IMG/VR virus record: IMGVR_UViG_3300020159_001814
Location: 1 to 64,000 of that record
DNA length: 64,000 nt
Source: a virus
Reading direction: 5' to 3' (one strand)
Under the pieces are notes generated by a model, which ran no database searches, had not been told where the DNA came from, and saw nothing but the letters and a program-made list of their open reading frames with translations. Shown piece after piece: positions 12,968 through 22,259 of this stretch (its first letter is position 1; the number at the start of each line of letters is the position of its first letter). The translations under genes and the position numbers were made by a program.

Positions 12968-14686
12968 TTAAGGTAACTCATCAATAAAATTTAAATCCTC
13001 AAAAAGATTGTAATCATCCATATAATATTGTAAAGGATTATCATTTGTTTCTGAATCCCACGTTGGTACTAAATTAAATGTTTTTTCATTTTTATCGTCA
13101 AAATGTGCAATACTACTAACCGTTTTACCGTTACGGTATTTTTTAACCATGGTCGGTAATTTAATAATTTCTTTACTGTAAAGATAGTTTGCAAATTCAT
13201 TTAATTCGTTAATAGGTGTTATCCATTCATTTGTAAGTCCTTTATTAAACTTACCTAATTTTTGTATAATTACTAACTGATTTCTTCTGAACTGGAATTC
13301 TACCGTTGCTCTTTCATTACCATTAACACTACCCTTCCTTAAAGAAATTATAAGTGATTGAGCCTTTTCGCTATACGTTCTAACACAGTTGTGCTGATGT
13401 GATGATTCCATTTCATATTCACCGGTGGTTGTTAGTAAAACAGGGTAATATGTAATACCTTCTGAATAAATTTCTTTTTGAATTAAGTAAGCATCTTCCC
13501 CATAATTTCTTGTCACGTCACCAGTTTTATATGACTGTAGTAATGATGACCACTCACTATGTTCCATTACATATTCATCATATGTAGTTGCAGTTACTTT
13601 AACATATTCTCCATATTTTTTTAACTGTTCTTTAAACATAATATGATCACTAAATGAATTTAAAAATTCATAAACCGTACTTGTATTTATAATACTAATA
13701 AAATTTTCTTTTTCATTTCTACTTAAATCCCCAACCATATCATCATTAAGATAATATCCATTTACGTAAATGGATTGTTTTTTATCAGTAAGTAAAGAAT
13801 TGTCATTTATTTTGTTAAATAAATCTATACCAAAAACCTTATAGCATTGTAATATAGGATCTATTTCTATGTTTTCATACTTATTAAGTAAGTTTCTAAT
13901 TTTCGTCCCTTTTAGTTCGTGTTTTTTCATAAACCAAGTAACTATATTATTACCAAAATTTTTTATTTCTTTTTTTGGTGTATAATATGACGCAAACTTT
14001 TCAAAGGCATTAGGGTACTTCACACCTGAAATTTCAAGAAATAGTTGGTAATATTTTTTTCTGATGTTATCGGAATCGGAATCAATGTTAAGGTTTAGTC
14101 TTTCAATAATTCTATCTAAAAAAATATTTAAACATTTTTTAGTTAATTTTTTTTCAGAAACTATCGGATATTCATTTTGATTTTCATTTTTTTCAAAGTT
14201 CTCTATTTTTCTAATTACTTCAATAGCATTGATGTCAGTTTTATTAATACTCATAACCCCACCAATCTTTCTTTTCTTTTTAAGGTTAAGTGTCCCTGAA
14301 TAAAATAACTTTCTTTTGAAATTAAATGTAAGGTAATCGATTACCCTTCTAACCTTAAAATACTTTTTACCGGCATCTCTTGATGATACGTAGGTATAAA
14401 CTTTTAATGCAATCTTACTCTCGTTTTCTTCAATAACAAGAGTTCTTTTTACCATAAATGTAGATGCTAAGGGATTTCCATAGTTTTTAACAAAACTTTC
14501 TTCCCCTTCTTCTTTTTTTAAGAATTTAAATTTACCTTGTTTAGGTATATGTTCGGTAGGATAGATACCAAATAAATCATCATCTTCTTCGTAGTCTTTT
14601 TTAGTTACTATTTCATTAAAATCTTGGTGGATGTCGGTATCGTACTTTTTAATTTCGTCCTTAAATAGGACAGTCATATCTGACAT
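12968..14686 (-). CDS. PcfJ-domain protein, 572 aa
   Basis: The region around residues 420-520 (EMESSHQHNCVRTYSEKAQS, then ATVEFQFRRNQLVIIQKLGK) fits the PcfJ-like domain: E...HNCV..Y, a basic strand, then ATVEF and Q.LG.FN. PcfJ was first noted on a conjugative plasmid; related proteins occur in phages, and the activity is unknown. The N-terminal 400 residues are Lys-rich and helical. It heads the PcfJ, 115-aa, glutaredoxin gene string. Confidence 0.8.
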   Translation of the reverse strand: MSDMTVLFKDEIKKYDTDIHQDFNEIVTKKDYEEDDDLFGIYPTEHIPKQGKFKFLKKEEGEESFVKNYGNPLASTFMVKRTLVIEENESKIALKVYTYVSSRDAGKKYFKVRRVIDYLTFNFKRKLFYSGTLNLKKKRKIGGVMSINKTDINAIEVIRKIENFEKNENQNEYPIVSEKKLTKKCLNIFLDRIIERLNLNIDSDSDNIRKKYYQLFLEISGVKYPNAFEKFASYYTPKKEIKNFGNNIVTWFMKKHELKGTKIRNLLNKYENIEIDPILQCYKVFGIDLFNKINDNSLLTDKKQSIYVNGYYLNDDMVGDLSRNEKENFISIINTSTVYEFLNSFSDHIMFKEQLKKYGEYVKVTATTYDEYVMEHSEWSSLLQSYKTGDVTRNYGEDAYLIQKEIYSEGITYYPVLLTTTGEYEMESSHQHNCVRTYSEKAQSLIISLRKGSVNGNERATVEFQFRRNQLVIIQKLGKFNKGLTNEWITPINELNEFANYLYSKEIIKLPTMVKKYRNGKTVSSIAHFDDKNEKTFNLVPTWDSETNDNPLQYYMDDYNLFEDLNFIDELP

Positions 14687-14707
14687 AAAATAACTTATTA
14701 ATGATTA

Positions 14708-14992
14708 CTAATTCAAACAAATTAAACCCATACTATGCTCCATAAATGGCAGTTTTTTCAACTTTTTTTCGCTAATAGCTTTTCCACCATTCATTTCGAC
14801 AAGAACGTCTAACACTTGATTTCTTGTTGGTTCTATAGGTTTTTCTTCTGCGTTATTTTTTTCCGCAATTTCCCTAATTTTATCGTAAAACATTTCAGGA
14901 TTAATATTACCTATTAGTGTTTTCAATTGATCAGGGTTTTTTTCAAAGAACCCCTTGAACTGATTCATATAAATTTCAACTTCTAAACTCAT
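14708..14992 (-). CDS. Hypothetical protein, 94 aa
   Basis: Start taken at ATG 14990-14992 (MSLEVEIYMNQFKGFFEKNP). Helical, with a basic patch KAISEKKLKKLP near the C-terminus. No family recognised. Confidence 0.7.
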   Translation of the reverse strand: MSLEVEIYMNQFKGFFEKNPDQLKTLIGNINPEMFYDKIREIAEKNNAEEKPIEPTRNQVLDVLVEMNGGKAISEKKLKKLPFMEHSMGLICLN

Positions 14993-15051
14993 TCCCAAAA
15001 CTTTTAAATTTTATACAAAAATACTAAATATTTTGGTTATAACAAATAACC

Positions 15052-16419
15052 TTAAGCAAATAAATGGAAGTTGTCGTCTGATTCCATTTTTTGTTTTAAT
15101 TCATCAGGAATCACTGAGTTTGGATTACTTCCTTTTAAATTAAGAACCGTTAATTTAGGTAGATTTGCCAAACAACCTGGTAAAGTTTTCAAACCTGGAT
15201 TATCAGGTAATGAAAGGAATTGTAATTTTTCAAGATTACATATTGATTTTGGTAAATCTCCAACACAACCAACTAAGTGTAGTGCTGTTAAGTTTTTAAA
15301 TTTACCGATAGAATCAGGGATGTTTAATGAAAGTTCAGCACCACCTTTTTTAGTGAACTCAAGTCTTTCAATGTTTTCAGGTAATGTATCGAAGAACTCA
15401 TCAAACCCATAAAGTGCAATAAATTTAGATGCCGAATCGCCAGGGTAGTTAACAGATACTTTTGTCCCACCTTTAGATGCTAATCCACCCATAAACTCAG
15501 GTTTAAAGTATTCTTTAAGTCCAGGTTCTTGTTGATTTAAGAATTCAACTAAGTCGATATTTCTATCGTCAGGTGTCATAAACTGATTAGACGGGAAATG
15601 GAATTGTATCCTGTAAGCCGGAAGTCCTGATTTTTGACCTATTTCATCACTACCTGTAAATTTACGAGGTGAGTTAGGAATAACAACATATAAAGGACCA
15701 TCTTTAATGTATCTGTCAAACCAAGTTAAACCAGGTGATGATGTACACCATCTTGTTTCGCCTTTTTGTGGCTCCAAATAGTATCCACCATAGAAACAAG
15801 CGGCGTCCTTACCTAATTGACCTTGATCTGAAATACGAGCCACAGTCCAATCAGAACCTCTATAAACTATGTCAGCCCCTGGGTGTTGGTATGTTTTTGA
15901 TGCTTCTTTCTTTTCATCTGCAGTTGCCTTAGTTTTTTCTAAACTGAAATCTTTTACTTGATCATAAAGTGTTTCAGGTGTTAACTTATTAATATCTCTA
16001 TATTCTTGAGGTAATCTATTTTTAAATCTTTCAAACTTCATTAAGTCACCTGTTACTTTGTACAAGTCTTCTAAAAATAATGCTTGATATTCTTTAATTG
16101 CTTGTTTAACCGCCGGACTATTAGGATCCGTAATACCACTACCTGAATAAATATTTGGTGTTGTAAAGTTTTTAAGTATCCATTGGGTGTATTTTCCAAT
16201 TTTAACTTTTTCCATATCTTCGGGTTTAGCATTTCCTGCATCCATTCCTTCAGGAACTCTTGATGTTGGGTCAGCTGCGATGATATCAAATAATATTTGA
16301 AAAGGCATCATACCCTTTCTGGTTTCTTTATTTGGTTTCACATATTTGTCAAAAAGGACTTGAAATCTTGAACTTTCAATAATCAAATCTCTTAGGATGT
16401 TTGTAAATCTAATAGCCAT
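15052..16419 (-). CDS. Leucine-rich-repeat protein with capsid-targeting-like N-terminus, 455 aa
   Basis: Three parts are visible. Residues 1-20 (MAIRFTNILRDLIIESSRF) form a basic helix ending in I-I-E-S. Residues about 185-300 carry a phage domain with GETRWCTSSPGLTWFDRYIK and GPLYVVI, a W-C-T/I-S pattern I recall from many phage proteins of unknown function. Residues about 345-450 are LRRs (IGKFKNLTALHLVGC, ICNLEKLQFLSLPDN, LANLPKLTVLNLKGS) with 23-residue spacing. LRRs bind proteins; a packaged LRR protein might act on a host target after injection. That is inference. Confidence 0.82.
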   Translation of the reverse strand: MAIRFTNILRDLIIESSRFQVLFDKYVKPNKETRKGMMPFQILFDIIAADPTSRVPEGMDAGNAKPEDMEKVKIGKYTQWILKNFTTPNIYSGSGITDPNSPAVKQAIKEYQALFLEDLYKVTGDLMKFERFKNRLPQEYRDINKLTPETLYDQVKDFSLEKTKATADEKKEASKTYQHPGADIVYRGSDWTVARISDQGQLGKDAACFYGGYYLEPQKGETRWCTSSPGLTWFDRYIKDGPLYVVIPNSPRKFTGSDEIGQKSGLPAYRIQFHFPSNQFMTPDDRNIDLVEFLNQQEPGLKEYFKPEFMGGLASKGGTKVSVNYPGDSASKFIALYGFDEFFDTLPENIERLEFTKKGGAELSLNIPDSIGKFKNLTALHLVGCVGDLPKSICNLEKLQFLSLPDNPGLKTLPGCLANLPKLTVLNLKGSNPNSVIPDELKQKMESDDNFHLFA

Positions 16420-16436
16420 TTTAAAATTGTTTTATT

Positions 16437-16444
16437 AATAAATA
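16437..16444 (-). promoter_or_regulatory. TATTTATT upstream motif
   Basis: Coding strand GTGATATTTATTAATA, 17 bp before the LRR gene start. A TATATTTG (16448-16455) lies immediately upstream without a well-spaced TTG. Confidence 0.4.
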
Positions 16445-16466
16445 TCACAAATATAAGAAAAATGTT

Positions 16467-17306
16467 TTAATAATTCATAATCAACAATTCTTCACCCATA
16501 TTTTGTTTTGTTCCCTTCTTTGCTGCGGCAGCTTTTGCAAATTCTTTTTTAACCCACGTATACTGTTCTTCAGGAAACCATTCATGAAGTAATTCAAAAT
16601 CATAATAAGATAAACTAAACTTACCTTTAACTTCTTTTAATGTATTTGCAAGTCTTTCGTGGTCTTGTCTATCAAAATCGTGATTGGAGTAATAGTTTTC
16701 TGTTTTCCAATATGGTGGATCTAAATAGATATATGTTGTTGGTGAGTCGTACTTTTTAATAACATCGGCAAAATCCATATTTTCAACTTCAGTTATTTTT
16801 AAAAAGTGTTCAATCCAATCCGGTTTAGATAACTTATCTCTAAATGTAAGATATTTTGATTTATATTTACCCTTCAAGTCAATAAACGAACTTGTTTCAG
16901 GTTTAGACCCACTAAATACTTGTGTTAGTACGTAAACGTATTTAGCCGCCACTTCATAATCGCCAGGTTCTACGCTGAAACCCTCATTAAAAATTTCAGC
17001 CTGAAACCTTACAAACTGTTCTTTGTATATTGGTGGTGTCGGTTCCTCACCAAACTTCTGACAATCAATCGCGTTAATTGCCTTCAATAATTCACTTGGG
17101 TTTTGTACACACTTAAATAGATTATAATTTAGTGGATTAAAGTCGTTGTAAACAACTTTCTTTAGGTTAGGGAACTCTTTTAAGTCCATATTAAAGAAAC
17201 ACCAAAACATCCCACCAAATGTTTCAACATATGTTTCCATATCTTTATCGTAGAAAGGGACTATCCACTTTCCGATTTTACTTTTACCACCAATATAACT
17301 TAACAT
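16467..17306 (-). CDS. dam: Dam-type DNA adenine methylase, 279 aa
   Basis: The D12-class layout is clear: N-terminal SYIGGKSKIGKWIVPF, motif I region VETFGGMF (residues 27-34), VVYNDFNPLNYNLF, and catalytic motif IV LDPPYWKT (DPPY 196-199). Length matches T4 Dam and DpnM (260-280). Motif I reads FGGMF where FxGSG is usual. It would place N6-methyladenine on phage DNA. The target site cannot be told from the sequence. Confidence 0.92.
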   Translation of the reverse strand: MLSYIGGKSKIGKWIVPFYDKDMETYVETFGGMFWCFFNMDLKEFPNLKKVVYNDFNPLNYNLFKCVQNPSELLKAINAIDCQKFGEEPTPPIYKEQFVRFQAEIFNEGFSVEPGDYEVAAKYVYVLTQVFSGSKPETSSFIDLKGKYKSKYLTFRDKLSKPDWIEHFLKITEVENMDFADVIKKYDSPTTYIYLDPPYWKTENYYSNHDFDRQDHERLANTLKEVKGKFSLSYYDFELLHEWFPEEQYTWVKKEFAKAAAAKKGTKQNMGEELLIMNY

Positions 17307-17364
17307 AACAAAATATAGTATTTTAAATATTTATTTTCAAATAGAAGTTTATTAAAATATAACC

Positions 17365-17520
17365 ATGGAAGAAAAAAAAGCAACACAAGTAACAGGATGT
17401 AACACATGTAAAGGTGTTAGTAAAAAACAATATAGTATGATTGTTTTAGGATTTTATATTTTAGGTACTTCAGTTTATGGAACTGTAGAATTAATAAAAT
17501 ATATCGCTACTTTGTTTTAA
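17365..17520 (+). CDS. Small membrane protein with CxxC, 51 aa
   Basis: Begins [20 protein letters not shown], then a single membrane segment of about 20 residues ([20 protein letters not shown]). The CNTC pair before the membrane segment could bind metal. Its last 30 bp overlap the 3' end of the DnaJ gene on the opposite strand. Size and topology would suit a holin-like or accessory membrane protein, but nothing proves this. Confidence 0.7.
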   Translation: MEEKKATQVTGCNTCKGVSKKQYSMIVLGFYILGTSVYGTVELIKYIATLF

Positions 17521-18483
17521 AACATCTTTTATTTTATTTTTCAACACGGGATCTAAGTTACTAGTCTTATCTACAATTATTTTAACGTAGAAGTTACCAA
17601 CCCCCCTATCTGTCTTATAGCCTTTATTTAGTATTCTTAAAGGTTTGTTTGTATCTAATTTTTCAGGTACCGTTAAAACTAAATCACCATCAGGGTGTTT
17701 AACTTCAAACTTATCCTCCAATAAAAGTTCCAAAGGTGAAACTTTTTTACTGTAAATTAAATCAAAACCAATTTTTTCATAATTATCAGCAGGGTTACAC
17801 ACAACTTTTAATATCAAATCACCGTGTCCTATTTTATGGTAATAATCACCTTTATTTTTTAGTTTTAAAAAGTCACCATTATCAACATTGGCAGGTATTT
17901 TAACATTAATTTTTATATCTTCTAATTTTGTACCAGACCCATCACATACTTTACAAGGATTAACAATAACACTTCCATTACCTTTACAATTACCACAGGT
18001 TGTTTGAAAATGTTGTTTGAACATACCAGTACCAACCACTTGTGTTATTACACCACGGCCATTACAAGTATTACAAGTACCTCTTTTACCACCATCACCA
18101 TTACATCCACCACACATATTATGGTTTGTAACATATAATTCTTTATCTACACCAAAATACGATTCGATAGGGGTTATATGAAGGTCATATGTTTTATCAG
18201 GAGCCTTTGGTCTTCTTATTCCATTCATCATTTCTTCAAACACACTATGAACATCAAATCCACCATTAAAAGATCCAAAAGGGTTTTTTCTTTGGTTGTC
18301 GTAATTATTCTTTTTCCCGTCATCACCTAAAATATCGTAAGCTTCTGAAATGTCTTTAAATTTTTCTTCACCATCAGGGTTTACATCTGGGTGATATTGT
18401 TTACTTAATTTTCTATATGCTTTTTTTATGTCTTCTTGGGATGCATTTTCATTAACGCCTAATATATCGTAATAATTCTTCAT
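17491..18483 (-). CDS. dnaJ: DnaJ (Hsp40) co-chaperone, 330 aa
   Basis: Start at ATG 18481-18483 ([20 protein letters not shown]); the open frame extends further, but the J-domain begins here. J-domain with HPD at 31-33, a Gly/Phe linker ([18 protein letters not shown]), then four CxxCxGxG repeats ([32 protein letters not shown]) and the C-terminal substrate domains. Complete type I DnaJ, slightly shorter than bacterial ones (about 370). It would recruit host DnaK, perhaps for replication or virion assembly. Divergent, with start codons overlapping, from 18482-19126. Confidence 0.96.
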   Translation of the reverse strand: MKNYYDILGVNENASQEDIKKAYRKLSKQYHPDVNPDGEEKFKDISEAYDILGDDGKKNNYDNQRKNPFGSFNGGFDVHSVFEEMMNGIRRPKAPDKTYDLHITPIESYFGVDKELYVTNHNMCGGCNGDGGKRGTCNTCNGRGVITQVVGTGMFKQHFQTTCGNCKGNGSVIVNPCKVCDGSGTKLEDIKINVKIPANVDNGDFLKLKNKGDYYHKIGHGDLILKVVCNPADNYEKIGFDLIYSKKVSPLELLLEDKFEVKHPDGDLVLTVPEKLDTNKPLRILNKGYKTDRGVGNFYVKIIVDKTSNLDPVLKNKIKDVLKQSSDIFY

Positions 18484-19126
18484 GGATAATAAATTTTTAA
18501 TAATCTTATTTAAGAATAAGAAAAAACGTAAAATAATCAAACGTTATTCAACAGAATCTATCGCTAAAAGTAAATTTAAAGAATTACTATCTACCAATGA
18601 AAAAATATTATTTGATAAGGAAGTTGAAAATGCAACTCCGTGTAATTACGAATTAGCTCTATTAACTAACACAACTAACATACAAAAAAGTCTTTTTATA
18701 ACCGATGAATTAGGTAGAAATAACCCGGTAAATTTAGAAAACCCTGATTACGTTTTTTTAGATATTAAAAGATATAAAATAGAAGAAACTATATTTGACT
18801 GGCAACAACAAAAAAAAATAACAATAGACCAACTACTTAAAAAATATTGTAAGATTAACCAATTAAAAAGTGTATTCACCCTACATAACAAATTATGTAT
18901 TCAAGTTGATTTGGACGTTTCTATTTTTTCACTAAAAGATAGTCTTGAATCTGAAAGGTTAATAGAAGTTTTACAAAAATATTTTATGGAAAATAATAGA
19001 ATGGATGCCATTTTTGTGAAGGACGTGTCGTCAGCACAAAGAAAATGGATATATAACTTATTAGAAGAAAAAGGTTTTGATAAAAAAAGATTATATAGGT
19101 TAAAAACTACTTTTTCAAAAAGGTAA
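18482..19126 (+). CDS. Hypothetical protein, 214 aa
   Basis: Begins [20 protein letters not shown]. Basic N-terminus, then [20 protein letters not shown], a pattern I recall from unassigned Bacteroidota phage proteins. The middle has DVDVS-type strands and the end ([20 protein letters not shown]) is a conserved-looking helix. The ATG is on the opposite strand of the dnaJ start codon, so both genes share one divergent control region. No function assigned. Confidence 0.78.
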   Translation: MDNKFLIILFKNKKKRKIIKRYSTESIAKSKFKELLSTNEKILFDKEVENATPCNYELALLTNTTNIQKSLFITDELGRNNPVNLENPDYVFLDIKRYKIEETIFDWQQQKKITIDQLLKKYCKINQLKSVFTLHNKLCIQVDLDVSIFSLKDSLESERLIEVLQKYFMENNRMDAIFVKDVSSAQRKWIYNLLEEKGFDKKRLYRLKTTFSKR

Positions 19127-19328
19127 AATTAATGGATCCAATAGATATGACACAGTTAGTACTATTAGGTTGATTATTTAAATTTAACATTAGATTGTTA
19201 AATGTTTGTTCGTTAAGTTTAACTTTAATTTCAACTTCCCCTTCACTAATAAAAGTATTTTCAAGTAATTCTACAGATTCAGCTAATTTTGCTAATTGAT
19301 CCCTAAAGTTTTCAATATTCTTTGCCAT
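19107..19328 (-). CDS. Hypothetical protein, 73 aa
   Basis: MAKNIENFRDQLAKLAESVE, a helical N-terminus, then EVEIKVKLNEQTFNNLMLNL and a polar tail. Overlaps 19292-19504 by 37 bp. No family recognised. Confidence 0.65.
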   Translation of the reverse strand: MAKNIENFRDQLAKLAESVELLENTFISEGEVEIKVKLNEQTFNNLMLNLNNQPNSTNCVISIGSINFTFLKK

Positions 19329-19504
19329 ATCGTATATTTTACCTCAACCACAGGTGTATTTTTTATGTCTTTTTGGGTAAATTTTTTTATATCTTTAGAA
19401 ATTTGTTTTTTGTAAATTTCATTAGATACTTCGCTTATTTTAAGCTCATCTTCCAACATATTAAGCTGTTTTTGAAGATCCGCTATCGATTTCTGTTGTT
19501 TCAT
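19292..19504 (-). CDS. Hypothetical coiled-coil protein, 70 aa
   Basis: MKQQKSIADLQKQLNMLEDE gives a clear heptad pattern over the first 35 residues; the C-terminus ends in an amphipathic WQRILKTLGIN. Overlaps 19461-19886 by 44 bp, so the genes are tightly packed. Function unknown. Confidence 0.65.
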   Translation of the reverse strand: MKQQKSIADLQKQLNMLEDELKISEVSNEIYKKQISKDIKKFTQKDIKNTPVVEVKYTIWQRILKTLGIN

Positions 19505-19886
19505 TTTCTAAAAGTTTTGTAAGTTCTTCCATGTCAAATTTTAAACCTTTAAGGTTTTCCAATTTTTCTTTTTCAAAAATGTTTTTTAATTCTTGTACTT
19601 TAGATTTGAATAATCTTTCTTTTTCCTCCCTTTCGATGTTTGTCTTAATAACAGAATCCATCGTATTTTCTAATATATCTATAAATTCTTTTTTATTTTC
19701 ACATACAAATGAAGTTACCATTTGACCGTCTTGAGACTCGTTTTGTAATATCTCCAACCCGTTAGGTGATTTTTTAAGTGTAACCCAACTTGACGGGAAA
19801 ACCATATCAAAACTAATATAGTTTTTAAGTATCCTAACCGATTTAAGGTACTTTGTAGTTTTGTCTATAAATTGACTAAAGATCAT
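19461..19886 (-). CDS. Hypothetical protein, 141 aa
   Basis: The N-terminal half is globular (MVFPSSWVTLKKSPNGLEIL). The C-terminal half is a long charged helix (NIEREEKERLFKSKVQELKN) that may form a coiled coil. It lies in a run of small genes between the Hc1-like gene and dnaJ. No family recognised. Confidence 0.75.
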   Translation of the reverse strand: MIFSQFIDKTTKYLKSVRILKNYISFDMVFPSSWVTLKKSPNGLEILQNESQDGQMVTSFVCENKKEFIDILENTMDSVIKTNIEREEKERLFKSKVQELKNIFEKEKLENLKGLKFDMEELTKLLENETTEIDSGSSKTA

Positions 19887-19887
19887 A

Positions 19888-20076
19888 TTAAAAATGTATT
19901 AAATATGTTATTATATATGATAAAAAAATACCGTATATCGCCACTTCGTGAACCATTAATTCAAACGGTTTTGGTGGTGTTGACAATAATGCCCTTAAAA
20001 AATTAAATACTAATCTTATAAGGGCCATTATTGAAAATAAAAAAAGAAATGTTAAAACTGGTATAATAAATGACAT
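19888..20076 (-). CDS. Small membrane protein, 62 aa
   Basis: Two hydrophobic segments: MSFIIPVLTFLFLFSIMALI near the start and VAIYGIFLSYIITYLIHF at the end, joined by a loop with TPPKPFE. The ATG follows the stop of the Hc1-like gene by one base. Holin-like size and topology, but no direct link to the lysis-like block at 23-25 kb. Confidence 0.7.
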   Translation of the reverse strand: MSFIIPVLTFLFLFSIMALIRLVFNFLRALLSTPPKPFELMVHEVAIYGIFLSYIITYLIHF

Positions 20077-20077
20077 T

Positions 20078-20254
20078 TTATTTTTCTTCTTTTGTGTGAT
20101 TTAAAATCTCAGTTCTTAATGTTTGCATAAGTGCTTTAACTTCTTGAGCTGTTTTTCTTGCTCTAGTACCTGCAGACTTATTCCCACTGTAAAATTTAGT
20201 AGTATCCAAAGATAACGTTTCTACTAATGTTTTAATTTGTTCTAATGTTTCCAT
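20078..20254 (-). CDS. Histone H1-like (Hc1-type) DNA-binding protein, 58 aa
   Basis: Begins METLEQIKTLVETLSLDTTK, continues FYSGNKSAGTRARKTAQEVK and ends in a helix with LRTEIL. This follows the small Hc1-like proteins of Bacteroidota (a KFY..GN.SAGTR.RK..QELK pattern), which bind DNA through the basic middle. Length fits the family (55-60). In a phage it could compact its own DNA or act on the host nucleoid. ATG 20252-20254 is preceded by an A-rich stretch. Confidence 0.82.
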   Translation of the reverse strand: METLEQIKTLVETLSLDTTKFYSGNKSAGTRARKTAQEVKALMQTLRTEILNHTKEEK

Positions 20255-20315
20255 TTTTTAAAAAATTAAGTTTATTTTTATTAATATTATTATTTAATAT
20301 TTTATTGTAAATAAT

Positions 20316-20789
20316 TTAAATAACATTTAAAGACCTTTCTAAAACTTTATATATGTCTGTAAAAATTTCAATATCTGATTTTGTTTTTTTATATTTTCGA
20401 TCAAAAAGTGTTTCAAAAAATATATCAATACCATCTTTTAAATTTTTATCCGAATGGTTATAAAATATATCAAAAAAGAATTCCTTAAAAAAAACACTGT
20501 CAGATTCATTAAAAATAAAATCAATATTTTCCTTATTAAAGTTATCTATTGTTTTTTTCCAACACCATTCAAAATGATTGTTTTTTTGCTCTACAGTCAT
20601 TCCTACTTTTGTTTCATTATTTTCAGAAAAATCATCACCAAGATAAGTTTCTTTTAAAAGACTTAAAAAAGAAAGACAAAAATCCCTAAAAAGTTCAGTA
20701 AGTTCCGGTATTATATTATTGGCCAAATACCAAGCATTGATATCTTCTTGATTCATTGGTTTTGCTAACCAATCAAAAAAACGACCCAT
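20316..20789 (-). CDS. Hypothetical protein, 157 aa
   Basis: I start at the sixth codon of the open frame (MGRFFDWLAKPMNQEDINAW), which gives a compact start; an ATG 15 bp upstream is also possible. Aromatic-rich, helical, with NNHFEWCWKKTIDNFNKENI. I recall similar unassigned proteins in Bacteroidota phages. Transcribed away from the 20850-22238 gene. Function unknown. Confidence 0.75.
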   Translation of the reverse strand: MGRFFDWLAKPMNQEDINAWYLANNIIPELTELFRDFCLSFLSLLKETYLGDDFSENNETKVGMTVEQKNNHFEWCWKKTIDNFNKENIDFIFNESDSVFFKEFFFDIFYNHSDKNLKDGIDIFFETLFDRKYKKTKSDIEIFTDIYKVLERSLNVI

Positions 20790-20849
20790 GTTATTATCAT
20801 TCATAATAGTATAATAATAACATGGGTCATCCCAAAACGAAAGTGTTTT

Positions 20850-22238
20850 TTATTGTGTTTTTTGAGTATAACCTATTAAATTTTTCATTTTTTCTATTTC
20901 GGTTATAACTTTTTTATCTTCTACAGATTCTAATTTCATTAAAATCTTCGATGCTTTATCGGCATTTTCACCGGCTTCATCATTTACTGGTTGTGGTGCT
21001 TTGTTGTAAGCCTTTTTCTTGATTTGACCTAATAAGTTGTCTTTTCTTATTTTATTTCTTCTTTCACCAACTTCAGTTTCTACTGCGTTTGCCCACTCAG
21101 GGTTATTTCCTGTTCTAGATGAACCAACTAAATTATCTTCAACCCATTTTTCATTAGGTTTTATATCATCATAATCAATATTTTCTAAAGCCGCTGCTGT
21201 GAAATTTTCAACATATTCTTCAACCGCAGAAGACGGTATATACGCCTTCTTACCCATTTTACCAAGCTCACCATTACCTTTAGGAAAATGTTTAGGGTTC
21301 ATTTCATATTCACCTTTAGAAGCGTCCTTAAGATAATTTTTCATTTTTTTAACAACACTATCAACATATTTATCATTTTCTGATTTTGATTTTGATTGTG
21401 CCGATTTAGTTGTTGATTTAGCGGATTCTGATTTTTTTGTTTTTTTACTTTTTTCTTCTAAAACAATATTTTGTATAATATCTACCATATCGTTTTCTGT
21501 AAAAATGAATTTTTCGCCAGTAGACTCATCAAGATGTAATTCATACATTTCATCTTCTTTAGTTTCTTTCTTTTTACCATTAAGTTTAACACCTCTACCC
21601 ATTAAAACATCTTTTCTTGTTACTTTTCCATCACCACTTAAATCAGGAAACTTCTTACCTTCTTTTGTTTCTGTTTTTTTACCTTTTCTAAGTAGTTTAA
21701 AATCTTCAGAGTCTATTTTATTATTTTTGTTTCTATCAATTCTTTTTTGGTTACCTTTTAACCCTTCACCAATTTCAGCATCCCCGCGGTTTCTACCAAA
21801 ATTACGTTTCATTAGGTTCATTCTCTTTTCCGCAAATCCTGGTTTTGTTGGGAAATCTTCATCTTTATCTTCGTCACCTCTAAGAAGTTTCTCAATTTCG
21901 TCATTAGACATTTTTTTAGGGAATCTTTTTTTACCGAATTTTGGGTGTCCGTCATCCATACCACCTAATTCTTGGATTTCAGTTTCGTACATATTTCCAC
22001 ATTCCATACATTCGCCTTCCATCATTTTTCCACCACATTCAGAACACATTTGTCCTTCCATCATTGGTGATGAACCGCATTCCATACATTCGCCTTCGTA
22101 CATCTTACCACCACATTCAGAACATTCTTGTTTTTTCATGTTTTTGTTTTCAAAAATTTTATTTTTTAAATTATTAACTTTACCTGAAATTTCTTCAGAT
22201 AAAACTTTGTTCACTATTCTAAATATTTCTTTGTTCAT
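20850..22238 (-). CDS. Zinc-ribbon and EF-hand protein with capsid-targeting-like N-terminus, 462 aa
   Basis: N-terminus MNKEIFRIVNKVLSEEISGK, a helix ending in L-S-E-E. Two repeats of C-x-E-C-G-G-K-M-x-E-G-E-C-M-E-C-G follow (Cys 39, 42, 51, 54 and 65, 68, 77, 80), a duplicated zinc ribbon. Then two EF-hand or dockerin-like calcium loops, DRNKNNKIDSED (168-179) and DLSGDGKVTRKD (199-210). A Lys/Ser-rich linker and a helical end (EIEKMKNLIGY) complete it. Metal-binding modules with a possible prohead cleavage site suggest a core, scaffold or packaged protein. Preceded by TATTTATA, 4 bp before ATG. Confidence 0.82.
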   Translation of the reverse strand: MNKEIFRIVNKVLSEEISGKVNNLKNKIFENKNMKKQECSECGGKMYEGECMECGSSPMMEGQMCSECGGKMMEGECMECGNMYETEIQELGGMDDGHPKFGKKRFPKKMSNDEIEKLLRGDEDKDEDFPTKPGFAEKRMNLMKRNFGRNRGDAEIGEGLKGNQKRIDRNKNNKIDSEDFKLLRKGKKTETKEGKKFPDLSGDGKVTRKDVLMGRGVKLNGKKKETKEDEMYELHLDESTGEKFIFTENDMVDIIQNIVLEEKSKKTKKSESAKSTTKSAQSKSKSENDKYVDSVVKKMKNYLKDASKGEYEMNPKHFPKGNGELGKMGKKAYIPSSAVEEYVENFTAAALENIDYDDIKPNEKWVEDNLVGSSRTGNNPEWANAVETEVGERRNKIRKDNLLGQIKKKAYNKAPQPVNDEAGENADKASKILMKLESVEDKKVITEIEKMKNLIGYTQKTQ

Positions 22239-22242
22239 ACTG

Positions 22243-22250
22243 TATAAATA
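22243..22250 (-). promoter_or_regulatory. TATTTATA upstream motif
   Basis: Coding strand TTGATATTTATACAGTATG, 4 bp before the 20850-22238 start. Confidence 0.45.
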
Positions 22251-22259
22251 TCAAGTTAT

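Noticed and set aside
16448-16455. Bacteroidota promoter before the LRR gene
   Set aside because: TATATTTG is present, but no TTG at 19-21 bp; noted only within the upstream motif entry.
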